64,000 bases of DNA from Phycisphaerae bacterium (GTDB lineage: Bacteria > Planctomycetota > Phycisphaerae > UBA1845): the NCBI GenBank assembly GCA_028289375.1, contig JANQQK010000002.1:1-64000 (forward strand). The letters are read 5' to 3'. The translations under genes were made by a program, and so were the position numbers. Shown here one piece after another: positions 8,405-16,124 of this stretch. The notes below the pieces were generated by a model that was not told the origin of the DNA, ran no database searches, and saw nothing but the letters and a program-made list of their open reading frames with translations. Each line of letters starts with the position of its first letter. The first letter of the stretch is position 1.

Positions 8405-10657
8405 ATGGTCGTGAAGGACCCACATCGACGCAGATTGGCACATCTTGCGATTCAAGACCGCCTCGATATTGAACGGTTGTTCCCGCAATATGAGCGGCCA
8501 GAGGTCCTCTCGCGCTCAAACAACACATGCGTTCTGAAGGTGTGGCACAGAGAGTCTCAGCGACGGGTGGTCATCAAGTGCATTGAGCGGCCCGAGCTCG
8601 AGAGCCCGGACACACTTCAGCAGTTTGCAGATGAAGCGGCGACCCTGTCTGCCTTGGATCATCCCGGCATTCCACAATTCATCGCCAGCGGGATCCGCGA
8701 TCACCGCCCGTTTGTGGCCTACGACTACATTGCCGGATCCACGCTCGATGCGCACGTGGAATCCAACGACCTCACGTTGAGACAGCGACTTGAGCTGATG
8801 GCCCGAGTCTGCGATACGGTCACGTACGCACACGATGAACGAATCGTCCATGCAGACATCAAACCAACCAACATTATTGCCAACGACGACGAGGAAGCGT
8901 GGCTGGTTGACTTTGGCCTGGCACGCAACCTGGATCGGCTCGAACTGCGAGATCGCTCGAGCTTCGCCCATAGGCCTCGCGGCACCTTCATGTACATGAG
9001 CCCTGAAGCGATGGAAGGAAATGGAATCGACTGCAGGTCGGACGTGTACTCGCTCGGCATGACGCTTTACGAGGTTGTGACGGGCAGCACACCCTTCGAT
9101 CACGGCGAGTACACGCACGGTCAGGCGATTGATCTCGTCCGCTATGAGCGCCCGAAGAATGCCACGACGAAGGGCCTATGTGCGAAGTACATGGTCGATC
9201 GATCGATGGCTGCCAGCGTCATCGCCATCATCGACAAGGCGACCGAGAAGAGTCCAGAGACTCGATACCAGAGCGTTGCCGACCTTCGACATGACCTGCA
9301 ACTCGTACTTGATGGACGATCGCCGAAGGCCCGCACATCTGCGTTTCGACGAAGAGCCAAGCGCGCGTGTGCGCGATGCTGGAAGCCGGTGTCTGCCTGC
9401 GCAACCCTGATCGTCGTTGTGCTTGTCACCGCCGCCATTTGCCTCGAGATGCGTCCCACTGCAGACGAGTTGTATCGCCGCCAAGTCGACGACATGATCG
9501 CCTCCTATGGCCAGGAAACTGCGGAGGCCTTTCTGGCGAAGTTTCCAGTGCCTGTTCGCGACCCGAACGCAGAGGTCGTCGTCGGCTCCGAATTCCCGGA
9601 GCTGTGCGTGCTACATCCGTCATCAACGGAATGGGCGGTCACCGATGATGATTGGTTCGAAGAGTATGGCGATGCTGTTGGCAGGTTCGTCACTGCGTTC
9701 GATGACAAGATCATTGGATTCAGGGTCGGCGACCTTTCAAGGAACATCGTCGATCTCGACCGTGAGTCGATGGCGCATGCCACGGGCATGTTTGAGGCAA
9801 CGATGCGGTCTGCCCGCGTGCTTCGCAGTCGCGGCAGGAATCAAGAAGCCGCTGACCATATCCGCGCCGCGATGAACATTCACACGGACATTGGGAATGC
9901 GTCTCCATCGCGGACTGGATTCGAGCGGCCTCACGTCATTCACATCTACACGATCCTCAGCAGATTTCTGAATGATCCGAATTGCACGAGCAAGGAGATT
10001 GCCATTTGGCGTACAGTGGCTCGCGAGTTGCCCGAAACAAAGTTCCGCCGTGAATCGTTTTACGTGAAGGCGGCCCAGATCAAAGCGCTAGCGTCTCGGG
10101 GTATGTCTGTTGATAGTGGTGGCGACGAGGTCATTGACCATGATCGGATCAACCTGCAAACCGGCGGGCAGTATGACCGACTCGATCCTGACTGGCGAGA
10201 ATACGCTCAGATGCAAGTTGAAGTTGCCACTGCGACAAGGATAACTGATGGTCTCGTACTCAAGATGCAGGATTGGGATGGACTGCGTGCGGACACGGCG
10301 TTGGCGTTGGCGGACGCCCATTGGATTGAGCTTCAGGCCGCACGCCGTGTGTATCCATTGCTCTATTCAGTTGGGAGCGAAATCAACCACATTCTTTCCG
10401 CCCACTGTAGTCGCATCATTCGGGAGGCGATCATCATTGGCGCGACAATCGCTGAGCCGGCGGATGACGTACAGGTTCTGCCTGGGGCAGATACCTACTT
10501 GGGCGGTGATCTTATCGTCGAGACCACCGGTGGCCGCGTCACCGTCGTTTCGTCGGTAATGACTGATGAAGTCGACCGGCGTGCAGTTTCTACTGCAGAG
10601 ATCCTTGGTGCCCGTGAAATTGACGGCCGGCTTCAGTATTACCCACTCTTTGAGTAA
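8405..10657 (+). CDS. Membrane-anchored Hanks-type Ser/Thr protein kinase
   Basis: I chose ATG 8405 because GGTGGAG lies 8 bases upstream; an in-frame GTG at 8234 would add 57 residues without a ribosome site. The 750-residue protein has a kinase domain at about 20-300: lysine 58 in VVIKC, catalytic loop HADIKPTN (149-156), VDFGLAR with DFG 169-171, and the GTFMYMSPEAM activation segment. The usual Arg of HRD is Ala, so it is not an RD kinase. One transmembrane helix lies near 333-352, followed by ~400 residues of unknown fold. It should phosphorylate host or phage proteins at the membrane. Its place in the prophage suggests a lysogenic-conversion or host-control role. Confidence 0.8.
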   Translation: MVVKDPHRRRLAHLAIQDRLDIERLFPQYERPEVLSRSNNTCVLKVWHRESQRRVVIKCIERPELESPDTLQQFADEAATLSALDHPGIPQFIASGIRDHRPFVAYDYIAGSTLDAHVESNDLTLRQRLELMARVCDTVTYAHDERIVHADIKPTNIIANDDEEAWLVDFGLARNLDRLELRDRSSFAHRPRGTFMYMSPEAMEGNGIDCRSDVYSLGMTLYEVVTGSTPFDHGEYTHGQAIDLVRYERPKNATTKGLCAKYMVDRSMAASVIAIIDKATEKSPETRYQSVADLRHDLQLVLDGRSPKARTSAFRRRAKRACARCWKPVSACATLIVVVLVTAAICLEMRPTADELYRRQVDDMIASYGQETAEAFLAKFPVPVRDPNAEVVVGSEFPELCVLHPSSTEWAVTDDDWFEEYGDAVGRFVTAFDDKIIGFRVGDLSRNIVDLDRESMAHATGMFEATMRSARVLRSRGRNQEAADHIRAAMNIHTDIGNASPSRTGFERPHVIHIYTILSRFLNDPNCTSKEIAIWRTVARELPETKFRRESFYVKAAQIKALASRGMSVDSGGDEVIDHDRINLQTGGQYDRLDPDWREYAQMQVEVATATRITDGLVLKMQDWDGLRADTALALADAHWIELQAARRVYPLLYSVGSEINHILSAHCSRIIREAIIIGATIAEPADDVQVLPGADTYLGGDLIVETTGGRVTVVSSVMTDEVDRRAVSTAEILGAREIDGRLQYYPLFE

Positions 10658-10660
10658 CTG

Positions 10661-11308
10661 CTATGGACAGCTCGTCGGCGTGCATGGACATGATGTTGAG
10701 CTACCTGCTGGACATGAAATCTCTGCGACCGTAGTGCACGAGCCCGAATCACAGCAGCACGTGTCATCGAGCACGTAGTTCGCCCACACGACGCCGACGC
10801 CGAATGTTGTCTCGATGTCGTCCCATTCCAGCTCGTCGACGGTGTCGACTTTGCCGTCTTTGTTGATGTCGAAGTTCGTGGACTTTGATCCACCGCTGAC
10901 CGCATTTGCCAGAATGGTTTCGTCGTTGCTGTCCGTATCACCGTCGCCGTCGAAGTCGCCGGGATAGAACTTCACGACAACGATGTCGCCGTCGATGTCG
11001 ACGGTCAGTTCCATTCCAGGTGTCATGTTGCTTGTGAAGTGGATCACGTGCGTCGTCCCGGTGCCCGTCACAGAATCAACGTCCGGGCAATTCGACTGGT
11101 TGCAGGAGAGATCCACATCTGCCGCGTCGAGTGTTCGTGACGCCGTGTACTGGACGGTCATCTGCCGAGGGCCGAGCACCTTGTCGTTGTGGTCAAGCTG
11201 GGCATCGGCGATGACTTTGCCAGCTGATGGATCGGTCCATGCGATACCCGCAAACGAATTGGTTGCCATGGCGCAGATTGCAGTGATCAGTGTGCTTCTA
11301 AGAATCAT
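10661..11308 (-). CDS. Secreted dockerin-type (EF-hand-like) calcium-binding protein
   Basis: The 215-residue protein opens with a signal peptide (MILRSTLITAICAMATNSFA). A beta-rich domain to about residue 110 follows, then a dockerin-like pair of Ca-binding loops, DFDGDGDTDSND and DINKDGKVDTVD (about 117-160), and a short Cys-rich tail (CCCDSGSC). Dockerin domains bind cohesin modules on the cell surface; a cohesin-like domain is visible in the host protein ending at 61013. The gene converges on the kinase gene (3 bases apart) and shares a divergent promoter region with the sigma-like gene. As prophage cargo it could alter the lysogen's surface. The domain call is confident; the role is inference. 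Confidence 0.65.
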   Translation of the reverse strand: MILRSTLITAICAMATNSFAGIAWTDPSAGKVIADAQLDHNDKVLGPRQMTVQYTASRTLDAADVDLSCNQSNCPDVDSVTGTGTTHVIHFTSNMTPGMELTVDIDGDIVVVKFYPGDFDGDGDTDSNDETILANAVSGGSKSTNFDINKDGKVDTVDELEWDDIETTFGVGVVWANYVLDDTCCCDSGSCTTVAEISCPAGSSTSCPCTPTSCP

Positions 11309-11385
11309 CGGAATTGTCCTTTCGAAACGTGACAGTGGACTCCGTTCCCACTTTGTATGAATCGGCGCAGCGGCCCTGATCTCTT

Positions 11386-11400
11386 GAATCGCCGCGATTC
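11386..11400. promoter_or_regulatory. Perfect 15-bp inverted repeat, probable operator
   Basis: GAATCGC-C-GCGATTC is a perfect 7-1-7 inverted repeat in the 110-base gap between the divergent dockerin gene and the sigma-like gene, 19 bases before ATG 11419. A similar half-site (GAATCGGCGC) starts at 11359. The placement suits an operator for an autoregulated gene, but no regulator has been tied to it. Confidence 0.35.
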
Positions 11401-11418
11401 ACTTGGTATTTTGTTGAC

Positions 11419-12249
11419 ATGGCCTCCACCTCAAAGCTCTTTGAACGCATGGTCTCGTCGGGCACGCGCCGCGATTTGATGCGACTTCGGCGGCTAGCAT
11501 GGCAGTTGTGCAAAAACCGCGAGCTGCGATTCCGGACTGATTCGTTCATGGAGATCTGCTCGGAACGTGCGTTCGCCATGCTGCGTGAATACCGCAGCGC
11601 GTTTGCGGACGATGGCGCGAAAATCCTCGCCATGAAGGCGTGCATCGCTGAGGTTGTGGAAGACGAGATTGCACGCAATTGTCCGGCTCTCGTGGTTCGC
11701 CAGGAACTGTGGGACCTCCGACGGAAGGCAGCGAAGATAACGGATCACGGGCTCGTCGATGCCATTCTTCGCCGTGTGGCGGCAAAGGAGATGGACAGGG
11801 CAACTTCGGAGCTGTTTGTCAGGGTTGACCTGGATAACGAGCGCCCGGCCAAGGCGGCCGAGGCAATGGGCTTGGATGATGCAGACTATTCAAGATTGAT
11901 CGACGAAGCGCGGGTTATCGCGTGTCATCACCTGCGTATTTTTCTGCCGGCCACGATCTCGACCACCGCGGTCAAATTTATGTCGGGTATCACAGAATCT
12001 CTGCATTCAGACGTGGAGATGCCGGATCTGGGCGACGCCCTAGATATGTCAAAACGACAGGCGATCAGGCTGATTTTGGAGGCTCCTGAGAGCCTGGTTT
12101 CGGCTGTGAACGCTTTTCTGCTTCAATCCGCTCATAGATCTCCCAAAGCTCTTTTTCGGCCGCTGCCCGCTCCGGAGTCATGGGAGAGTTATCCAGAAGC
12201 TCCCGACCAATCAGACGAGCCCCCTCGCTCGACGCATCCTCAAACGTAA
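11419..12249 (+). CDS. Possible sigma-70/ECF-like regulator (weak similarity)
   Basis: This 276-residue protein is helical and rich in Arg/Ala, with no membrane segment. Residues about 145-180 (RPAKAAEAMGLDDADYSRLIDEARVIA...) have the spacing of a region-4-type helix-turn-helix, and the preceding helices could be a diverged region 2. That is the only ground for a sigma-like call. The C-terminal ~60 codons run through the end of the oppositely oriented repressor gene (185-base tail-to-tail overlap) and turn Pro/Ser-rich, so that end may be non-conserved. No ribosome site is visible before ATG 11419. It could equally be an unrelated phage regulator. Confidence 0.45.
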   Translation: MASTSKLFERMVSSGTRRDLMRLRRLAWQLCKNRELRFRTDSFMEICSERAFAMLREYRSAFADDGAKILAMKACIAEVVEDEIARNCPALVVRQELWDLRRKAAKITDHGLVDAILRRVAAKEMDRATSELFVRVDLDNERPAKAAEAMGLDDADYSRLIDEARVIACHHLRIFLPATISTTAVKFMSGITESLHSDVEMPDLGDALDMSKRQAIRLILEAPESLVSAVNAFLLQSAHRSPKALFRPLPAPESWESYPEAPDQSDEPPRSTHPQT

Positions 12250-12769
12250 TCGCGCCACGCTCGATCTGTGCGGCCAGCGCGATGAAGCGTCGCGCTGTGT
12301 CGGGATGATGTGACGAGACAAGCAACAGTCCGCCGCTGACGATGCGATTCTGTGGGATCGCCGAGATCATCTCGTATTTGCGCAAGAACCTCTCGAATAC
12401 TTCGGCCAACTCCCACTCGTCAGAGTGAACTGGCTTCTCGCCCTCGCCTGCCTTCGGTGGCGACTCTGGCGGCCACGGGCGAGTGTCATCGAAGAGCCAG
12501 TTTGCTGAAACACCCAGAACGTTCGCCAATGCTGCGCCCCGATCAGATAGGGGCACTGAACCTCGATTGAGGGCGTTCGTGAGCGAGTTCGTGGTCCATC
12601 CTGCGTCACGCTCGACGTCTGCGTTCTTCCTGCTCCCTATCAGGCGTTCCGCTTTTTCGACCCACCCCGGCTTCGGACTATCGGCTTCTTTGGCCATAAC
12701 TCCCTGAGAGTACTGGCTTTGGCGGGGCTTCCAAGCCTTGCTAAGATTTCTCACCTTTTGATTTGACAT
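12065..12769 (-). CDS. Phage repressor-like HTH protein
   Basis: I chose ATG 12769 (AGGTGG just upstream) rather than longer versions, because the upstream residues look non-coding. The 234-residue protein has an HTH-like segment near residues 45-85 (DVERDAGWTTNSLTNALNRG...LANVLGVSANWLFDD), of the Cro/CI type that ends in the usual 'V..NWLF/Y'. The rest is acidic and helical, and no S24 peptidase Ser/Lys pair was seen. It lies divergent from the small early gene at 12826, the classic lysogeny-switch arrangement. It probably represses the rightward early operon. Confidence 0.65.
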   Translation of the reverse strand: MSNQKVRNLSKAWKPRQSQYSQGVMAKEADSPKPGWVEKAERLIGSRKNADVERDAGWTTNSLTNALNRGSVPLSDRGAALANVLGVSANWLFDDTRPWPPESPPKAGEGEKPVHSDEWELAEVFERFLRKYEMISAIPQNRIVSGGLLLVSSHHPDTARRFIALAAQIERGAITFEDASSEGARLIGRELLDNSPMTPERAAAEKELWEIYERIEAEKRSQPKPGSQEPPKSA

Positions 12770-12825
12770 GATTAACCCACCTGAGTAGATTCTAGCCCAA
12801 TGATGAGAAATGGAGGCCAGCTGAG
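12770..12825. promoter_or_regulatory. Lysogeny-switch intergenic region
   Basis: This 56-base gap lies between the divergent repressor and the first early gene. It contains the palindrome TAGA-T-TCTA at 12786-12794 and, on each side, good ribosome sites (AGGTGG leftward, GGAGG rightward). It must hold both promoters and probably the operators, but no convincing -35/-10 pair could be assigned by eye. Confidence 0.4.
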
Positions 12826-13032
12826 ATGAACAAACGAGGAAAACGGCGCGGTGCTCTGGCGTACATCTACACGCGGGACCGTGAACGACTGGAGAGGCTT
12901 GGCGAACGGGAGTCCCGGAATTGGAAGGACCAGCTTTCGCTAGCGGTGGATGAGTATTGCGACCACAGAGGGCTCGATCGTGAAACGCAACAACCAGTCC
13001 CTCGTTCGTCTCGGAAGAAGCAGCCTGCATAA
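12826..13032 (+). CDS. Small basic early phage protein
   Basis: ATG 12826 is preceded by GGAGG at 9 bases. The 68-residue product is highly charged (MNKRGKRRGALAYIYTRDRERLERLGERESRNWKDQLSLAVDEY...) and could be a ribbon-helix-helix or similar DNA-binding protein, as expected opposite a repressor (Cro-like position). No family was recognised with confidence. Confidence 0.5.
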   Translation: MNKRGKRRGALAYIYTRDRERLERLGERESRNWKDQLSLAVDEYCDHRGLDRETQQPVPRSSRKKQPA

Positions 13033-13090
13033 GGACAACATACCGTGGCATGGACGCATGGAATAGACGTTGGATACGACCGGAACGGTG

Positions 13091-13375
13091 ATGTCAAAAC
13101 CGCCCGTGGCTGCACTCAGCCATCGGTTTCGCCGTGTCTGGCGACATGCAAGGTGGTTGGTCAATTCGATGGTTGGACATCTCAACATGAGTCAAGAGGA
13201 CGTCGGCAACGTATTGGAATGTGCGCCGAATCGCGCAAAGCTGGCGTCGGCGCCCGCGATCACAAAAGTCGCAAAGCTGATGCTCCACGATCTCGAACTC
13301 ACCGCCGAAGCGCTTGCGGCAGAAATGCAACAGCAGATTGTCGCCGAGATGCGAAAGCGCGGAGCTGTTGCGTAA
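13091..13375 (+). CDS. Small early phage protein, HTH possible
   Basis: The 94-residue protein is counted from ATG 13091; an in-frame TTG at 13070 would add seven residues and neither start has a strong ribosome site. A segment NMSQEDVGNVLECAPNRAK in the middle resembles an HTH region of CII/Cro-like phage regulators, and the C-terminus is helical. It follows the Cro-position gene, which supports an early regulatory role. Low similarity makes this tentative. Confidence 0.4.
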   Translation: MSKPPVAALSHRFRRVWRHARWLVNSMVGHLNMSQEDVGNVLECAPNRAKLASAPAITKVAKLMLHDLELTAEALAAEMQQQIVAEMRKRGAVA

Positions 13376-13566
13376 CGAGTCTTTCACCCGTCGAAGCCGG
13401 GGCGGTGCCGCCAACTCGCCGTCCCGGCTCACCCTTTCCCGAACGAGCGACGTCCACACCTGGAACGTCTTTCCCCCCTGCCGCCGGGAAACACTCCGGT
13501 CCACCCCACCGGCCCGGCGGCACTTCTTTGGATTTCACGGTGCGAACTGCATCGATGTTTGAGGTG

Positions 13567-13605
13567 TGGCGGGGCGGGCCTGGCGATTGCCGCCCCGCCA
13601 TTTTG
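13567..13605 (+). terminator. Rho-independent terminator-like hairpin
   Basis: TGGCGGGGCGG (13567-13577) pairs perfectly with CCGCCCCGCCA (13590-13600) and is followed by TTTTGTTTG. It would end transcription of the small early genes at 12826-13375. Confidence 0.7.
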
Positions 13606-13694
13606 TTTGTCACTCACCCCGGCGCGTTGCCGGGTGTCGGGCGCGGCTTGGGGGCGGTAATGCCGCTCCCATGTGGCAGACGTGCCCGACATAT

Positions 13695-13779
13695 GGCGGG
13701 GTAGAGCAGTCGGTCAGCTCGCCGGGCTCATAACCCGGAGGTCGCAGGTTCTCCCGGCGTGCCGGGACTGCCCCTGCTA
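13695..13779 (+). tRNA. tRNA-Met(CAT)-like sequence with over-long T arm, possibly degenerate
   Basis: The 5' part is a near-perfect initiator-type tRNA: GGCGGGG acceptor strand, D arm AGAGCAGTCGGTCAGCTC, anticodon arm CCGGG-CTCATAA-CCCGG (anticodon CAT) and AGGTC variable loop. The T arm starts GCAGGTTC but is interrupted by a self-complementary CCCGGCGTGCCGGG (13753-13766) before CTGCCCCTGCTA, making it about 11 bases too long. The acceptor 3' strand also has two or three mismatches. It may be a decayed phage tRNA, a tRNA mimic or an unusual functional one. Confidence 0.45.
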
Positions 13780-13805
13780 GTTGTTCATGATGGAGGACAC
13801 CAGCC

Positions 13806-14006
13806 ATGTGTATCGCGGAACTGGTCACCACCGAGACCGACGAAGTCGCCGAATTGGCGGAACCCTACTGCACGAAGTGCCGGCGGTACGTCGACATCGA
13901 CGAGCTGCGGACGGCCAACGGGCGATGCCCGGGATGCCGCAAACAGCCGCGCGTGGCGGTACCGCTGGTCGCACTGGGCAAGACGCCGATGCAGGTGGTG
14001 GGATGA
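13806..14006 (+). CDS. Small zinc-finger phage protein
   Basis: ATG 13806 has GGAGG nine bases upstream. The 66-residue product contains YCTKCRRYVDIDE...GRCPGCRKQP, two C-x2-C knuckles 20 residues apart, typical of a small zinc ribbon. It starts the rightward early operon and its stop overlaps the next start (ATGA). Probably DNA- or protein-binding. Confidence 0.6.
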   Translation: MCIAELVTTETDEVAELAEPYCTKCRRYVDIDELRTANGRCPGCRKQPRVAVPLVALGKTPMQVVG

Positions 14007-14245
14007 TCGGCAACCTGATGATCGTTGCCGTGTTCATCGCGATCGTCGGAGGGTTTCTCTGGTGGTGCTGGTGGTGTTTGGGCTGGGGCGGATTCGTGTT
14101 CGGCGTTGCCCTGCTGGCCTGGGTCTTCAAGTGGGCCGTCGCCAACATCGACCCGAACGTGCACAACCGGTCGGCGTTGAAGCGGTGGATCAAGCGGCAA
14201 CTCGTCGGCAATGACAACGACCGGCACTACACGGACAAGCGGTGA
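14003..14245 (+). CDS. Small membrane protein with Trp-rich helices
   Basis: ATG 14003 overlaps the preceding stop. The 80-residue protein has one long or two short hydrophobic helices (about 4-48, IVAVFIAIVGGFLWWCWWC...GVALLAWVFKWAV) and a basic, polar tail. It could be a phage membrane factor (exclusion, anchoring or a lysis helper). No family recognised. Confidence 0.5.
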   Translation: MIGNLMIVAVFIAIVGGFLWWCWWCLGWGGFVFGVALLAWVFKWAVANIDPNVHNRSALKRWIKRQLVGNDNDRHYTDKR

Positions 14246-14271
14246 CCGGCGACTGAATCGAGGGAGTGATC

Positions 14272-14631
14272 ATGGATCTTGAGCTGAGCCTGGAAACGAT
14301 CGGTGAGATGGACGGCGGTGAGCTTGGTCGGCGGTTCGATGAAGCCATCAAGGCTGCACACTCGGACTGCGAGAGACGGCCGTGGATGAAGAAGCCCCGC
14401 CACATCAAGCTCCAGGTTGAAATCGTCCCGGTCCGCAACAACGACGGGACGTTTAAGAGGTGCGCCTTCACCGCCAAGCTCGACCCGAAGGTTCCGCCAT
14501 ATCAGCCGCAGTATCCAGACTTGTGCAAGGCGTCGGCGAGCGGTGGGTTGCTGTTCGACCCCAATCCGCCGGACGACGATCGAGATGCCCCGGCGGAGCC
14601 AGTTAAGGGCAAGCTGAAGAAGACGGCGTAG
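14272..14631 (+). CDS. Conserved-looking phage protein, unknown function
   Basis: I chose ATG 14272 with GAGGGAG 7 bases upstream over GTG 14266. The 119-residue protein is acidic at the N-terminus and has a central strand (HIKLQVEIVPV...FTAKLDPKVPPY) and a Pro/Asp-rich end. The 'input helix plus beta pair' layout resembles small phage proteins annotated only as hypothetical. It lies in the early operon. Confidence 0.5.
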   Translation: MDLELSLETIGEMDGGELGRRFDEAIKAAHSDCERRPWMKKPRHIKLQVEIVPVRNNDGTFKRCAFTAKLDPKVPPYQPQYPDLCKASASGGLLFDPNPPDDDRDAPAEPVKGKLKKTA

Positions 14632-14633
14632 TC

Positions 14634-14858
14634 GTGCCGGCGGCATCGTCGGCCCACAAAGGCCCGACGGAGCGAGACGACCACGGGAACCTGCGGTGCC
14701 GCAAGTGCCACGGGTTCGTGCAGTGGGGCGAGGTGATCGAGATCAAGGACTCGAACTCGCCCGATGGCCGCAAGCCCGACAAGAAGCGAGGCGAACAGCG
14801 GTACGTGCTCCTGGACATGGACTACGTACCGCACGGCTGCCGGAAACGGGCGAAGTGA
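14634..14858 (+). CDS. Small phage protein with CRKC knuckle
   Basis: The GTG start at 14634 directly follows the stop of the upstream gene. The 74-residue product is very basic and contains CRKCHGFVQWGEV and a late HGC, which could bind one zinc. No better start is available. It lies in the early operon; role unknown. Confidence 0.45.
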   Translation: MPAASSAHKGPTERDDHGNLRCRKCHGFVQWGEVIEIKDSNSPDGRKPDKKRGEQRYVLLDMDYVPHGCRKRAK

Positions 14859-14942
14859 CGAAGCGGTTTTTACGTGTTGACGGAATGTGGAAAACCACGC
14901 GAACGCGAATGATGGATCAGGCCCCAAACAATCGAAGGACCG

Positions 14943-16124
14943 ATGGCAGCGGCGCTGAAGTACACGGACCGGGCGTTTCAGGAGCCGCAGGGCGGCAAGT
15001 TCCACAATCACCTGCCTCGCTGGATCGCACACAGCGAGGCGTACCACGCACTCAGCCGTGGTTGCAAGCAGACATTACAGGCGATCGCCAACAGCTGCGA
15101 TCGACCAGCAACCGCCGAGGACGACCTGTTGGGCGCCAGAGGCGGCACGTCGCTCGAACAACGAGCGGGCATCAGCACACGGACGTTCAAGCGTCACGTG
15201 AAGGAACTCGAGCAGTGCGGTTTCATTGTCGCCCTCAAGATCGGCGGCATTCACAGGGGCCGCACCACATCCAACGTCTATGGCGTCCCGGGGCAGCCGG
15301 GATCGCTCAATCGTTGGAAGCGTCGCCGACAGGCACGCATGATGGTCAAAGGCGAGGATGGCAAGTATCGGCCCGTGGTTCTCGAGCCCGGCGATCAAGT
15401 CACACTTTGGCCGACGCAGGATCTCACCCCGGAAGTTGTTAACAGGAATATCACAGAGAATGCAACAACCGAGGTGGCATCTAAGTGTTTTCCCAGTGAC
15501 AAAATGTCACACCGGGTGTGTCAAAATGTCACACTACCATCTCCTGTCCCATCAATGCGCTCTAAAGAGCATGCGCGCCCGAAGGCGAAGCGGTCGGGGT
15601 CTGCGCGGAGGTCGAGGCGGTGGATTGACCGGGTGCAGGTCGATGACCTTCGCTGCACAGAGCGGCTTCGGGCGTTGTTTGAGGAATGTCTGTGCCACGG
15701 TCTGGTCGTGGATACCGAGGACCAATGGTTCAGGTTCGTGGTGGCCGCTGAGCGGTGTCTCCAGATCGGACGCAAGAAGGGCGCCATGTTCGGCTCCATG
15801 GTCAGGAGCCGACAGCTTCACTTCGTTAGCCAGGAGGATGAGGAAAACGCGTGTAAGCGGTTACGCGCGTGGAAGAACCGTCTATCGCCTGCCAAAGGCT
15901 CTGGAGAGCCTTTGGCGTCTACTGGGGATTCTGAATCGGTTGATCTGTCTGAGGATGCTGTGTTCGTCCGTGCGGCCATCAAGGCAGGCCGTGCACGGGG
16001 AATACGCACCCACGATGCGTTGGTCAGACATCTGCACGCGGAAGACCGCACGTGGACGCGGGAGCGCTGGGATAAGGCGATTCGGGAACTCGAGCAGGCA
16101 CGGGTGGAGAGGTTGAGTCGGTGA
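14943..16124 (+). CDS. Phage replication-initiation-like protein with winged-helix N-terminus
   Basis: The 393-residue protein has an N-terminal region (about 30-115) with LSRGCKQTLQAIANSC...TSLEQRAGISTRTFKRHVKELEQCGFI, a clear winged-helix pattern of the kind found in phage/plasmid replication initiators (helix_turn_helix_36 type). The middle is basic and low-complexity (RSKEHARPKAKRSGSARRSRR). The C-terminal ~150 residues are helical. Its position before RusA and the absence of other replication genes make it the best candidate initiator. The stop overlaps the next start (GTGA). Confidence 0.55.
   Translation: MAAALKYTDRAFQEPQGGKFHNHLPRWIAHSEAYHALSRGCKQTLQAIANSCDRPATAEDDLLGARGGTSLEQRAGISTRTFKRHVKELEQCGFIVALKIGGIHRGRTTSNVYGVPGQPGSLNRWKRRRQARMMVKGEDGKYRPVVLEPGDQVTLWPTQDLTPEVVNRNITENATTEVASKCFPSDKMSHRVCQNVTLPSPVPSMRSKEHARPKAKRSGSARRSRRWIDRVQVDDLRCTERLRALFEECLCHGLVVDTEDQWFRFVVAAERCLQIGRKKGAMFGSMVRSRQLHFVSQEDEENACKRLRAWKNRLSPAKGSGEPLASTGDSESVDLSEDAVFVRAAIKAGRARGIRTHDALVRHLHAEDRTWTRERWDKAIRELEQARVERLSR

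Larger units (their letters stand above)
13376..13805. other. 430-base non-coding stretch in prophage
   Basis: Very GC-rich. The open frames crossing it lack a plausible protein. It holds a strong terminator-like hairpin (13567-13605) and a tRNA-Met-like sequence (13695-13779). The rest shows nothing definite. It separates the switch region from the rightward early operon. Confidence 0.5.

Noticed and set aside
13045-13704. 219-codon rightward frame across the terminator
   Set aside because: It runs through a strong terminator and close to the tRNA-like sequence, with no protein-like segment.
14696-15442. Frame overlapping the zinc-knuckle gene and replication-like gene
   Set aside because: A GTG at 14855 overlaps the preceding stop (GTGA), but most of the frame lies inside the replication-type gene, whose winged helix is clear.
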